Below are positions 34,276 to 43,346 of a stretch of 63,604 bases of DNA, in pieces (positions within the stretch are counted from its first letter, which is position 1; each line of letters starts with the position of its first letter). The stretch comes from an uncultured Muribaculaceae bacterium. GTDB lineage: Bacteria; Bacteroidota; Bacteroidia; Bacteroidales; Muribaculaceae. The notes below the pieces were generated by a model. The model saw nothing but the letters and a program-made list of their open reading frames with translations, had not been told where the DNA came from and did not search any database. The stretch spans positions 1 through 63,604 of the forward strand of contig CAJTXL010000018.1 of the NCBI GenBank assembly GCA_910583525.1, written 5' to 3'. The position numbers and the translations under genes were made by a program.

Positions 34276-35064
34276 ATGAAAGGACTTGACGGATTTTCAA
34301 CGACAGATTACGGCCTTATAGGGCAACCGCTCGGCCACTCGAAATCAAAGGCTTTTTTCACCGACTTGTTCGCATCGCGCGGCAGCGATGAAAGCTACGA
34401 CAATTTTGAACTCGCCGAACTGACTCCAGAAAGCCTGTATCGGCTGGTACTTCTTAATCCTCGCCTTAAAGGCTTTAATGTCACTGCGCCATATAAAGAA
34501 GAAATAATAGCTTTTCTCGACAGTCTAAGCCCTGAGGCCGAGCGTGTCGGGGCTGTCAATACGGTCAAGATTGTCAGAAGCGACGATGGCCGAGTTTTGG
34601 CCTTGAAAGGCTATAATACCGATGTCGAAGGCTTCCGTCGGAGTGTCGAACCCATGGCACGCAAGCTCCGTCCCGGGCAGGGCGCTCTTGTGTTGGGCAC
34701 AGGGGGCGCGTCGAAGGCCGTTGTCGAGGCTTTGCGCCAACTCGGCGTCGAGGCTGTGAGGGTTTCGCGGACAAAGACGGGCGCCAATATGGTATCGTAC
34801 GGCGATGTTTCGGCAAGTTTGATAGCCGGCCATCCGCTTATAGTCAACACCACTCCCTTGGGCACATGGCCCGATACATCGTCTGCGCCCCCGTTCCCCT
34901 ACGAATTGCTGCCGCCCGAAGCGATGGCGCACGACCTTGTATATAACCCGTCAGAGACCGAGTTCATGCGCCGGTGCTCAGGCCGTGGCGCCGAAGTCAA
35001 GAACGGTCTCGAAATGTTGCATAACCAGGCTTTGGCCTCTTTGAATATTTGGAAAAATCAATGA
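34276..35064 (+). CDS. aroE: Shikimate dehydrogenase
   Basis: This 262-residue NADPH enzyme of the chorismate pathway reduces 3-dehydroshikimate. LIGQPLGHSKSKAFF binds shikimate, FNVTAPYKEEI carries the catalytic Lys, GAVNTVK and GYNTDVEGF carry the catalytic Asp, and GTGGASKAVVEAL is the nucleotide-binding loop. The open frame begins at 34249 inside rluD, but ATG 34276, one base after the rluD stop, fits the family N-terminus. Its stop overlaps the next start (ATGA). Confidence 0.93.
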   Translation: MKGLDGFSTTDYGLIGQPLGHSKSKAFFTDLFASRGSDESYDNFELAELTPESLYRLVLLNPRLKGFNVTAPYKEEIIAFLDSLSPEAERVGAVNTVKIVRSDDGRVLALKGYNTDVEGFRRSVEPMARKLRPGQGALVLGTGGASKAVVEALRQLGVEAVRVSRTKTGANMVSYGDVSASLIAGHPLIVNTTPLGTWPDTSSAPPFPYELLPPEAMAHDLVYNPSETEFMRRCSGRGAEVKNGLEMLHNQALASLNIWKNQ

Positions 35065-36014
35065 AACAGCTTTCTCGTATAATCTACATTGCAGCGATTG
35101 CGCTGATACTCTTTCCTTTCGCTCAAATCGGCTTGCCCGGCTTTTCGATTTCGGCGCCGATAGCCCTGTTGATGGGGCTTGTGTTCGCCTTTATTTTCCC
35201 GAATCCGTGCCCTAAATTCAATAAGAAGACCTCTAAATATCTTCTCCAGGTGGCCGTTGTCTGCCTTGGCTTCAACATGAATTTGCAGGAATCGCTCAAA
35301 TCGGGTTCCGAAGGCATGCTCTTCACCGTCGTGTCGGTGGTGGGTGTTATGTGCCTGGGCGTACTTTTGGGATATTGGCTTAACATCAATCGCAAGACCG
35401 GCTATCTGATTTCGTCGGGCACGGCTATCTGCGGCGGCAGTGCCATTGCCGCAGTAGGGCCTGTGGTAAAGGCCAACGAGAACGAGATGGCCGTGTCGCT
35501 CGGTGTGATTTTTATCCTGAATTCCATTGCGCTTTTCGTTTTTCCTCCATTGGGTCATCTTCTCGACATGAGCCAACAGCAGTTCGGCACATGGGCGGCA
35601 ATAGCCATCCACGATACCTCGTCGGTTGTCGGTGCCGGTGAAATCTACGGCGAAGAAGCCCTGCAGGTCGGCACGCTCATCAAACTTACGCGTGCGTTGT
35701 GGATAATTCCGCTTGCCCTTGTCACCATGTTCATCTTCCGCGACAAGACGGCCAAGATTTCCATACCTTGGTTCATATTCATATTCGTACTCGCAATGGT
35801 GGTGAACACCTACGTGCCGCTGCCCGGGTGGTTTGTCAGCACAATGGTGTGGGTCGCCAAGCGCGGCATGGTGGTGACGCTGTTTCTTATAGGCGCGTCC
35901 CTGTCGCTTGCTTCTATAAAGCAAGTCGGAGTTCGGCCATTGCTGCAGGCTGTCATCCTTTGGGTGGTAATCAGCATCACTTCGCTTGTTGTAGTCCTTA
36001 ACACCATCGCTTAA
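35061..36014 (+). CDS. YeiH/UPF0324-family membrane transporter
   Basis: This 317-residue inner-membrane protein has about nine or ten helices. The family blocks are LLQVAVVCLGFNMNL, GTAICGGSAIAAVGPVV and AIHDTSSVVGAG. The family is described as putative sulfate or sulfonate exporters with limited direct evidence. ATG 35061 overlaps the aroE stop by 4 bases. There are no sulfur-metabolism genes around, so the substrate is open. Confidence 0.85.
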   Translation: MKQLSRIIYIAAIALILFPFAQIGLPGFSISAPIALLMGLVFAFIFPNPCPKFNKKTSKYLLQVAVVCLGFNMNLQESLKSGSEGMLFTVVSVVGVMCLGVLLGYWLNINRKTGYLISSGTAICGGSAIAAVGPVVKANENEMAVSLGVIFILNSIALFVFPPLGHLLDMSQQQFGTWAAIAIHDTSSVVGAGEIYGEEALQVGTLIKLTRALWIIPLALVTMFIFRDKTAKISIPWFIFIFVLAMVVNTYVPLPGWFVSTMVWVAKRGMVVTLFLIGASLSLASIKQVGVRPLLQAVILWVVISITSLVVVLNTIA

Positions 36015-36037
36015 AGGCGTCTCGCAAACACTTAGGA

Positions 36038-37993
36038 ATGGAGCGCGTGACAAATGGCGCACCGGCGCTCCTGCTTGCCGCAGCGGCATTCTCGGGCATC
36101 TTTTTGGTTGCCGCCGCTATTCCGCTTGGTCTGTTCGTGGCCTTGGCCGTAGCATTGTCGACCTTATGGCTTTTCCGTCACCGTCGTGGCGCTCCGGCAC
36201 TCTTTGCCGCCGTGTTTGTGCTGATGGCTGCGTTGACATGGGCTTCGATGCCGCCTAAGGTACAGATGTTCGAGACTCACTCTTATCGTGCCGTGGTCGA
36301 GGAAATCAAGACCGGGGCACGCTCACAAAGAGGTATTGCCAAGGTGCTTGCCGTCGATGGTGATGCCGTGGACGGATTTCGGGTGTCTTTTCTTGTCGGG
36401 GATATTGTTCCACAGATGCGATCCGGCGATATTGTCGGCTTTAAGGCGGCGCTTCAGCCCTCGGACCGATATGCCGATGTCCCGCATATGGGCGCTTCAG
36501 TTTTGGCCGGTAAGGCTGACAGAGTGTCGGCTTCGGTGTCGCTTATGCCGTCAGACATATCTGTCGAAGGCCATAGCAGTGCCCTGAAATACCGTTTTGA
36601 CGATATGCGGCAGGCTGTAGCCGAAGTCGTCTATGCCTCGCCTTTGTCGGCCGATGCTTCGCGGCTTCTTGTAGCATCGTGCCTCGGTACGGGCGATGCC
36701 GATGTGGAGCTTAAAGAGAATTTCAGGTCGGCGGGGCTGTCGCATCTTTTGTGCGTCAGCGGCTTCCATGTCGGTATTGTGGCATGGCTCGTGTCGCTTG
36801 TCCTTTTGCCTATGAGGCTGACGCGCTACGGACGCCTGCGCTATGCGCTTGTCTCTGTTGTCGTGTGGCTTTATGCCTTCATGGTAGGCTTCGGTGCTCC
36901 GGTTGTACGTGCGACTATAATGCTGACGGTCTATTGTATGTCGCGTATGCTACAGCGTGGGCGGTCGCCTTTCAATGCCCTTTGTGTGGCGTTCTTCGTC
37001 GTACTACTTGTAGAACCTATGTGGCTTTTCTCTGCCGGTTTCCAGTTGTCGTTTTCGGCGGTGGCGGCGTTGCTTGTCTTTGCCGGGCCGCTGAACCCTG
37101 TGCCGAAGCGCCATGCCAAACTTCGCTCTGCCGCGTCGCTTCTCATCGTGCCCTTGGCTGTGGTGCTCGGTTCGGCGCCTGTCATGCTTGTGTGGTTCCA
37201 TCGTCTGCCTGTGCTCACCATGCCTGCCAATGCCGTGGCGTCGTTGCTCTTCCCCGTGTTCATGGCCGGGGGCGCCACTGCCGTGGTCTTGTCGCATGCA
37301 GGGTTGGCGTCATGGCCGTGTAGCTTGGTCAATGGCCTGCACACCTTTATGTGCCATATTTTCGACCGCTTCGGTGCGATGGCAGATGCCGTTTCGCCTT
37401 ATATGGGTCTCGGCACGGTATCGCTTGTCGCACTTGTCGTTGCCGTGGTGTCCTTGGCAATCCTTGTAAATATCGGCAAAGGCCGGGCAAGGATATATTT
37501 CGCCTCTTTGTCCGCGTCGGCACTTCTTTGTGTGGGTTGCGAGCCGACCGCGAAGACTTCGCCGTGCGCTGTTATAGACTCGGCAGCAGGCGCCACAAGC
37601 CTTTGGGCGGTGTCGGATGGAGTACCATATGTGTTCGCTTTCGAAGGCCGTGCCGAAGCGTCATCAATGGCGAAACGTTTCTTCGCGGCGCAGGGTTTCA
37701 GCCCTGACAGCATCCGATGTCTGACAGGCGGCAAGACCTTGGAACTGTCGGGACAAAAACTACGCTTTGTAGACAAAGCCACGGCGTGCGATGGCATCGG
37801 AGCTTGCGATGTACTTGTCGTAGGCCGTTCGTTCGGTGGTGATATGGATGCACTTCTTGCAGGGACGCGCCCGAAACGCGTGCTCTTTTCCGCAACTCTG
37901 AGTGAAAAGCTCCGCAAGGCCTGCACCGCATCTTGTGCCCGAGCCGGCATCCCCTGCCAAATCCTTGCCGAAAAAGCGGTGTGCCTCAGGTGA
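36038..37993 (+). CDS. comEC: ComEC/Rec2-type DNA uptake channel protein
   Basis: This 651-residue polytopic membrane protein has two N-terminal helices, a DUF4131/OB-like periplasmic domain (about 85-175) and the Competence domain. The latter has the conserved LSHLLCVSGFHVGIV near 235-250 and about eight more helices. It would move single-stranded DNA across the inner membrane during transformation. The last 150 residues lack the HxHxDH motif of the metallo-beta-lactamase nuclease domain found in long ComEC proteins, so any nuclease function is missing or degenerate. It converges on the module at 38003 with a 9-base gap. Confidence 0.88.
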   Translation: MERVTNGAPALLLAAAAFSGIFLVAAAIPLGLFVALAVALSTLWLFRHRRGAPALFAAVFVLMAALTWASMPPKVQMFETHSYRAVVEEIKTGARSQRGIAKVLAVDGDAVDGFRVSFLVGDIVPQMRSGDIVGFKAALQPSDRYADVPHMGASVLAGKADRVSASVSLMPSDISVEGHSSALKYRFDDMRQAVAEVVYASPLSADASRLLVASCLGTGDADVELKENFRSAGLSHLLCVSGFHVGIVAWLVSLVLLPMRLTRYGRLRYALVSVVVWLYAFMVGFGAPVVRATIMLTVYCMSRMLQRGRSPFNALCVAFFVVLLVEPMWLFSAGFQLSFSAVAALLVFAGPLNPVPKRHAKLRSAASLLIVPLAVVLGSAPVMLVWFHRLPVLTMPANAVASLLFPVFMAGGATAVVLSHAGLASWPCSLVNGLHTFMCHIFDRFGAMADAVSPYMGLGTVSLVALVVAVVSLAILVNIGKGRARIYFASLSASALLCVGCEPTAKTSPCAVIDSAAGATSLWAVSDGVPYVFAFEGRAEASSMAKRFFAAQGFSPDSIRCLTGGKTLELSGQKLRFVDKATACDGIGACDVLVVGRSFGGDMDALLAGTRPKRVLFSATLSEKLRKACTASCARAGIPCQILAEKAVCLR

Positions 37994-38002
37994 GATGAGT
38001 GT

Positions 38003-38578
38003 TCAAATTTCGATGTCAGCCTCTATAATAGTAGAAGCGTCGGTAGCGATAAGCATGTTGCGTGCATGGAATATGACGCCGTCTTCTTCCACGCGGCTAA
38101 GCGTTGCCGATTGGGTTTCTTTAAAGCCGTCGAACGGCTCTAAAAGGTAGTTGTTGGGCGAGCAGTAGTTGAAGTGGACGATATGCTTTTCTTTGTCGAT
38201 TAAATGCAAGCCGGCAAGTTTTGTGCGGACCGCGTCCATTTGTGATATTGCCTTGGGCCCGTAATCTTCTATTTTGTTTTCTCCGCAATATTTCAGCTCA
38301 AGGAATAAGACCCAATTGCGTTGTCCGTCAGGTGCATCTTGGGCGGCGAACATAGCTTCGCAGTTTTGTATTCCTTTTTTGAAAGCCGGGTAGTCTTCGA
38401 TATTTACGGCCAAATGCCTGATGCCGCCCTGTGGCTCGATTTTGAAGTGGAAATACTCAATGTCGTCAAACGGCGTGTCGGAAATAATTACGCCTTTGCC
38501 GCTGCCGGGTATGTTGGTATAGTCTGCTACGAAAGCATCGAACAACCTGATTTCTGATTTGTCGAACAGATTGAGCAT
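38003..38578 (-). CDS. Uncharacterised protein with PD-(D/E)XK nuclease-like pattern, partner of AAA ATPase
   Basis: This 191-residue protein has no family I recognise by name. Residues 70-116 fit the core order of a PD-(D/E)XK nuclease: a helix with Glu74 (QNCEAMF), acidic Asp84, a hydrophobic strand WVLFLELKY with E94-x-K96, then a helix KAISQMDAVRTKL with Gln113, the usual place of a conserved Q. There is no signal peptide. It starts 3 bases after the stop of the ATPase gene. By analogy with two-gene ATPase-nuclease defence modules it could be the effector. This is inference from pattern and neighbour only. Confidence 0.6.
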   Translation of the reverse strand: MLNLFDKSEIRLFDAFVADYTNIPGSGKGVIISDTPFDDIEYFHFKIEPQGGIRHLAVNIEDYPAFKKGIQNCEAMFAAQDAPDGQRNWVLFLELKYCGENKIEDYGPKAISQMDAVRTKLAGLHLIDKEKHIVHFNYCSPNNYLLEPFDGFKETQSATLSRVEEDGVIFHARNMLIATDASTIIEADIEI

Positions 38579-38581
38579 CTC

Positions 38582-39871
38582 TTACGATTTATCGACAGAC
38601 AATATGTTTTTGAAATCGACCATAAGGCTTTTCATCACACGGTCGAAGTAATTGTTGCGTATCAATCCGTCAGAGTCTTGTATTGTCTGGTTGACCTCTT
38701 TATCGGGAGCTTTGAGTTGTCCGTCGCGTAGTTCCCAGACAGACACAATCGAGGGGTCTACCCAGGAGGCTTTTGAAAATTTCAGGCGAGGCAGCTCTTT
38801 TTGTTTTTTTATTCCCGTAAGATACGCCATCATGCAGTTGTTTAAGGCATATACGATAAACGGGCTATGGGTGGTGATGGTGAGGTTGTCGCGCTCGAAA
38901 TTCATCATTTCAAGCATGCTGTAGACAAGCGAAGCCTGCGTTTCGGGGAACAGGTTCTGTTCGGGTTCTTCGATTATGATGTTTGAGAAGCTCGGACGAC
39001 TTATGCGCTTTTCAATATCTCTGAGATGTTGTAGCAGCGGTTCTTTCGAAAAATCCAAATGCGATAGTGCGCTAAGCCGTTTTGCAAGCGATTCTACTTG
39101 CTCGTTATCCTGGGGCGTTTTGACCGGGACAGGGATTTCAGCCAATATGGCGCCACGGGCCGAGCCTTCCCGTATCTGTTTCAGTCGCTGCGGCGAACGG
39201 TTTTCTTCGTGAGAATATATCCACTCTGTCAGATATTTGAAATATACATATAGCGGAGTGGTTGCTTGCAATCCGCTTGAAGCCTGAGATAAGGGTATCG
39301 GATGTTCCGGCTGATTGTCTATCATAATCATATCGTCGGCTCCGGCTTCGTTGTAGAAGTAGCTTACATTCAGCCCCATCAGTTTCACCGAATCCTTTCG
39401 GGTGAATTTGTCGCGAATGCTCATCCAGTCAGACAGAAAGCTCCGCAGATAGTTTGTGGGCAAATCCATCGACAGGCTTTGCGGAATGCCTATGATATTT
39501 CGTTCGGATGGTATGTAGGCGTTTTTGGATACTGCGGCATCTCTGACGCCGCCGCTTTCGGTGACTGTCATTTTGCCCTTGGCGTAATCGATGTTGATGC
39601 AGCGCCCGGTATAGTGGAACTCCGACAGCTCTTTTGTCAGATAGCTTGAAATATTGTGGTATTCAACAAAATATTGATTTACAAAATCTTCGTTGATATG
39701 CCATATGCTCTGGCGGATAACGGCATCTTTCTGTAGCCATTGGCAAAAGCTCAAAATTTTGGCAATGGTGCTTTTGCCGCTACTTTGAGGGCCTAAAAAC
39801 ACATTGATGCGGTTGAGGTCGATGTCGATATTTTTTATCGGGCCGATATTTCGTATAGATAGATGGGCCAT
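38582..39871 (-). CDS. ABC/AAA-type predicted ATPase (AAA_15/AAA_21-like)
   Basis: This 429-residue soluble ATPase has Walker A FLGPQSSGKST near residues 24-34, an ABC-signature-like SQASSGLQA near 205, Walker B plus catalytic Glu in NIIIEEPEQNLFPETQ near 300, and an H-loop-like TITTHSPFIVYALNN near 333. The helical insert between the motifs is only about 150 residues and there is no long coiled coil, so it is not RecF/SMC. No TOPRIM domain is present, so it is not classical OLD. ATG 39871 starts MAHLSIRNIGPIKN, the normal N-terminus; the longer frame to 39919 crosses the promoter. It forms an operon with the ExK protein downstream. Confidence 0.85.
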   Translation of the reverse strand: MAHLSIRNIGPIKNIDIDLNRINVFLGPQSSGKSTIAKILSFCQWLQKDAVIRQSIWHINEDFVNQYFVEYHNISSYLTKELSEFHYTGRCINIDYAKGKMTVTESGGVRDAAVSKNAYIPSERNIIGIPQSLSMDLPTNYLRSFLSDWMSIRDKFTRKDSVKLMGLNVSYFYNEAGADDMIMIDNQPEHPIPLSQASSGLQATTPLYVYFKYLTEWIYSHEENRSPQRLKQIREGSARGAILAEIPVPVKTPQDNEQVESLAKRLSALSHLDFSKEPLLQHLRDIEKRISRPSFSNIIIEEPEQNLFPETQASLVYSMLEMMNFERDNLTITTHSPFIVYALNNCMMAYLTGIKKQKELPRLKFSKASWVDPSIVSVWELRDGQLKAPDKEVNQTIQDSDGLIRNNYFDRVMKSLMVDFKNILSVDKS

Positions 39872-39893
39872 AAGGTCTTTGTTGAATTCAATG

Positions 39894-39924
39894 CAAAGGT
39901 AACAATAAGTCGAACGCAAAACAA
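39894..39924 (-). promoter_or_regulatory. Consensus promoter for the ATPase-nuclease pair
   Basis: On the minus strand TTG (39922-39924), 20 bases, then TACCTTTG (39894-39901), 23 bases before ATG 39871. Confidence 0.65.
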
Positions 39925-39962
39925 ATTATTTTGGTTTTGCCGGGAGATATAACAAAGGCAGG

Positions 39963-39993
39963 CCCGGATGGCGCGTTCTCGCTGCCGTCCGGG
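39963..39993. terminator. Hairpin after the 439-residue secreted protein gene
   Basis: CCCGGATGGC (39963-39972) pairs with GCCGTCCGGG (39984-39993) with one G-T pair. CCTTTG lies on the minus side and CTTTTGG on the plus side. Confidence 0.6.
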
Positions 39994-40064
39994 TCTGTCT
40001 TTTGGTGCTGCACGGAGTGCCCGTGCAGGCGGTCATATCATAGAACTATAACTATTGGAGCCTG

Positions 40065-41384
40065 TTATTTGCGGATGAACTTGCGGCCTTTGACTACGAC
40101 GATGCCTTTGTAGCTGTCGCCGACCGGCTGTCCGAAGAGGTTGTAGGCCTGTTCGTCGCCACGGTTCTCGACATATACGTTTTCGATGCCTGTCGTCTCG
40201 TCGTTGGGGAACTCAATGCTGAGCGATGCCGGGGTCTCTGTAGCTTCAGGTAATGCTATATAGGATTTGAAAGGATTTATGCGTACTTTCGGATTCTCCT
40301 TTTCGTTTTCATCAAGAGCCGTGTATTTTGTGAATTCAGCTCCATTAAGATAGTAGCTGTCTGTAGGCACATAGTGCATCTGAAGAACGCCAACAAGAGG
40401 GTTGCCCTCTGATTTGAGGTCAGGGATGTAGAGCGGATGTTTACCATCATTGTTATCACTGACAGTAGAGTACGTCGGTTTAGATGTTATGTTTGCGGTA
40501 TATGTGCCGGATGCGGCTTTAAGCACCACGGGTGTATTTGCCGCAACGGCGTTACCTTGAATCAAGGTGGCTTGGGCTATATTCGGATTTTCGACATCAT
40601 ATGAGAGCGTATAAGCTTTTATGTTTTCGGGCAGTTCTATATCGGCCGGACATACAAAGGTTTCGACTTCTGAATCACCAATAGTGATGTCCATAGTGGT
40701 TGCCGGTTCTATGGAAAGCATTGTTGTCGCATAGTCCAGGCTCGCCTTGTAAATGCCTGACTTAAAGCCTTTGCTGCTATCAAAAACATTGCTGCCTGTT
40801 GTTGTGAAAAATAAAAAATCAGTCTCCACGTTGTTGTTTAATTTGCTGATAGGTTTACACTCACCGTTATCTATGGGTATATTTAAGTATGTTGAAACTT
40901 TTTCACCATTTTTCTGGGGGTCGAAGACACACAACGCCCTAGTTTTTGTGTCGGCGACACCATATAGGCTGTTGCTTGTGCAAAATCGCAGAGCCGGTTT
41001 CGTCGCATTTGCATCATAAACTAATGCCCCTATAGTCATTGTGAACGGTTCGTCTATCGACGTAAGGTTGAAATTCCATGTGGCTGTGAGGCTTTTTTCT
41101 TCGCCTGTAGTATTGGTGTATTGGCATTTAAGGGTAAATGCGTATTTGGCAGGTTTGTTTGCACCGACAACATCGATAGGTACGCTGACGGAATACACGT
41201 CGCCGAATCGATTGCCGCGTTCGTATGATTTCGTTAGAGTGTAAGTCGCTTCGGTCGGTTCTACGTCGGTGCGTTTGAGTGTTAGAGTGTACGTTGGGCC
41301 GTCGGGTGTGGGTGCTTCACTTTCCTGCGCAAATCCGCAGAGAGCCGTCAGGGCCGATAGTGTAAGGAGTAAAGTTTTTTTCAT
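40065..41384 (-). CDS. Secreted protein of unknown function with YKG-type C-terminal tail
   Basis: This 439-residue exported protein has a signal peptide (KKTLLLTLSALTALCGFAQ). The body is Thr/Lys-rich and beta-rich with no recognised domain. The last 27 residues (AYNLFGQPVGDSYKG then GRKFIRK) match the tail of the GH5 enzyme encoded at 49869-53240, a short C-terminal signal often seen in Bacteroidales secreted proteins and probably a T9SS-type or surface-sorting tail. It lies downstream of the polysaccharide locus but has its own promoter, so membership in that locus is uncertain. Confidence 0.7.
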   Translation of the reverse strand: MKKTLLLTLSALTALCGFAQESEAPTPDGPTYTLTLKRTDVEPTEATYTLTKSYERGNRFGDVYSVSVPIDVVGANKPAKYAFTLKCQYTNTTGEEKSLTATWNFNLTSIDEPFTMTIGALVYDANATKPALRFCTSNSLYGVADTKTRALCVFDPQKNGEKVSTYLNIPIDNGECKPISKLNNNVETDFLFFTTTGSNVFDSSKGFKSGIYKASLDYATTMLSIEPATTMDITIGDSEVETFVCPADIELPENIKAYTLSYDVENPNIAQATLIQGNAVAANTPVVLKAASGTYTANITSKPTYSTVSDNNDGKHPLYIPDLKSEGNPLVGVLQMHYVPTDSYYLNGAEFTKYTALDENEKENPKVRINPFKSYIALPEATETPASLSIEFPNDETTGIENVYVENRGDEQAYNLFGQPVGDSYKGIVVVKGRKFIRK

Positions 41385-41417
41385 GTCAGTTAGATTTTTG
41401 ATTGATTTTTCTGTTGC

Positions 41418-41425
41418 AAAAGTAG
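41418..41425 (-). promoter_or_regulatory. Probable -7 element for the 439-residue protein
   Basis: On the minus strand TACTTTTG lies 33 bases before ATG 41384. No TTG is found at standard spacing. Confidence 0.45.
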
Positions 41426-41489
41426 GGGAGAGGCGTTCGGGGCGATGTCAGATTATGGTATTCGGATGCAATGAAACTGCAAAATCGCA

Positions 41490-43346
41490 CTATCTGAGGC
41501 TTTTGTCGAGCTGTCGGAGGGCTTCTCGCCGCAATGTTTTGCCTGCTGTGGCTTTTATGGGGGCGATTGCCGACCATTCGGCGAGTTCAGTCGCTGTCAC
41601 CGGCTCGTCGAGCCGCGCCGACCATTCGGTGAGTACGCCACGCAAGCCGAGCCGTTGAGCCATGCCGAAGTCAGGGTCGGAGGGAGTGAGGTCGTCGAAG
41701 TATATAAGGGTTGCGTTTTCCTCGATGAGCCTGTCCTGTAGCTGCAATATGTCGATGTTCTGAACGGGCACGGCTTTGTCTATGGCTATTGACGCCGCCG
41801 CTCCGGCGGCTTGTCCGAGAGCCATCCAACAAGGTTCCATCCGCAGGGTGGAGAAGCCTATGTGCGAGCCGCTGACAGGCACCGGTAGCAGAAGGTTGTC
41901 GACCTCTTTCGGCACAATCACGCCGTAGGGTACGGTGTATACCGCCGTAGGGTAGCTTATGAAACCGTCGAGATGCACGCGCCCTTTCTCGCGTTTGCGT
42001 GCCGCATGCGAGTCGAGTGCATAGTGGCTTGCCGTGATGCTCGATTGGTGCAAGGGCGGACGGATCCCCGGTGCTACGGGCAGCGCGTCTTTGGCGGTGA
42101 AGAAGTATACTCCCTCAAATCGGCGCCCTTCGCGCACATATACCTGACGGGGAAAGTTGCCGTTGTCGGCATACTCGTCGGCCGACAGCCCCCAACGATT
42201 GATTTCGCGCCTGAATTGTGGCGGCAGAGTGCTGTCGTTTGCCGCAAACCAGAACAGCCCTAAGGTGTAGTCGCGCAGGCGTTCGGCGAACTTGTCGCGC
42301 CATTCCCACGACGAGGTGGGCCACGGCCAATTTTCTTCGGGCAGGTCGGTCGAAATCAGTGCCGCGTGCTGGTTGTTGGCGTCGGTCTTGCCGTTCGGCT
42401 CGGTGTTTATAGTCACGAGTTTTTCTATTCCCCAGCTGTCCCACGGCGTGATAGAGCGCTCACCGCCTGCGAGCAGATGACGGCGGTTGGCTTCCATCAT
42501 TTCGGGGGTGACGTCGGCGAATGCACGCCATGTGTTGCGCCCTGTCCATACGTCATCGGCAAGCGAGAGGTATTCGTTGCGGTCGTATCGTTCGGGCTTC
42601 GGGAAAGGTATCATCTGCGCCGTGTCGCGAGTGAGGCAAAGACGATAGTTGTATGCCTGCACGGCGTTGTCCGGCTCGCCCGTGCTGCCTTCGGCCGGCA
42701 TCGATTTCCAGTATTCGTATGTCTTGCCTGCGCCCGGCTCTCCGAACTCCCACGCCGCTTCGCGCCCTATGCGGAAAGGCACGCTTGCGGCGGCGCCGAG
42801 GTCGCCTTCGTAGGTTGCGTCGATGAATATTTTGCCCTCATAGCGCTCTTCTTCGCCGCTGAGCCGGTTTACGACCCGTATGCCGGTGATGTGCGAACCG
42901 TCCATTTCGATGTCGCCGGTCGAGAAGTTGAATTGGCGCATAGTGAGCACTTTGATGCGCGAGGCTTCTTTGGCGAGCATGTCAGAGAATATTTTTTCGG
43001 CGACCGAAGGCTCGAAGTGGAAGCCGTCGCTACAGTCGGCCACCTGCTGCGAAGATGCACCATAGGTGTCGGCGTAGTATTTTTTGACCGCATCGGTGAA
43101 CTCGGCGAAAAGTCCTGTCGTGGCGCCGCGCGTCGCTATGTCGGTGGCACCGAGGCCGTTTGCCGGCAGGCCGCCTATGTGGTCCGAGCGTTCGAGGATG
43201 ACCGAAGTCTTGCCCATGCGCGCCGCCTCGATGGCCGCCATTATTCCGCCGGGGTTGGCGCCTACGATTACTATGTCGTAGCTCTCGGCCGCAAGTATGC
43301 CTGCGCCGAGCAACAGGGCGGCTATGCCTGCGAGTATCGTCTTCAT
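41490..43346 (-). CDS. Secreted FAD-dependent oxidoreductase of a polysaccharide locus
   Basis: This 618-residue exported protein has a signal peptide (KTILAGIAALLLGAGILAAE) and an FAD_oxidored (PF12831-type) domain. The dinucleotide-binding motif is YDIVIVGANPGGIMAAIEAA and the distal FAD segment is KIFIDATYEGDLGAA. A C-terminal IGFSTLRMEPCWMALGQAAG block completes the fold. Such proteins are frequent in Bacteroidetes polysaccharide loci, but their sugar substrates are unproven. Its ATG overlaps the GH92-GH5 stop (ATGA). It is the last gene of the locus. A longer open frame to 43520 only adds the antisense of the GH5 part. Confidence 0.85.
   Translation of the reverse strand: MKTILAGIAALLLGAGILAAESYDIVIVGANPGGIMAAIEAARMGKTSVILERSDHIGGLPANGLGATDIATRGATTGLFAEFTDAVKKYYADTYGASSQQVADCSDGFHFEPSVAEKIFSDMLAKEASRIKVLTMRQFNFSTGDIEMDGSHITGIRVVNRLSGEEERYEGKIFIDATYEGDLGAAASVPFRIGREAAWEFGEPGAGKTYEYWKSMPAEGSTGEPDNAVQAYNYRLCLTRDTAQMIPFPKPERYDRNEYLSLADDVWTGRNTWRAFADVTPEMMEANRRHLLAGGERSITPWDSWGIEKLVTINTEPNGKTDANNQHAALISTDLPEENWPWPTSSWEWRDKFAERLRDYTLGLFWFAANDSTLPPQFRREINRWGLSADEYADNGNFPRQVYVREGRRFEGVYFFTAKDALPVAPGIRPPLHQSSITASHYALDSHAARKREKGRVHLDGFISYPTAVYTVPYGVIVPKEVDNLLLPVPVSGSHIGFSTLRMEPCWMALGQAAGAAASIAIDKAVPVQNIDILQLQDRLIEENATLIYFDDLTPSDPDFGMAQRLGLRGVLTEWSARLDEPVTATELAEWSAIAPIKATAGKTLRREALRQLDKSLR

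Noticed and set aside
38582..39871. Classical OLD nuclease or PARIS system
   Set aside because: The ATPase has no TOPRIM domain and the partner does not show the DUF4435 pattern.
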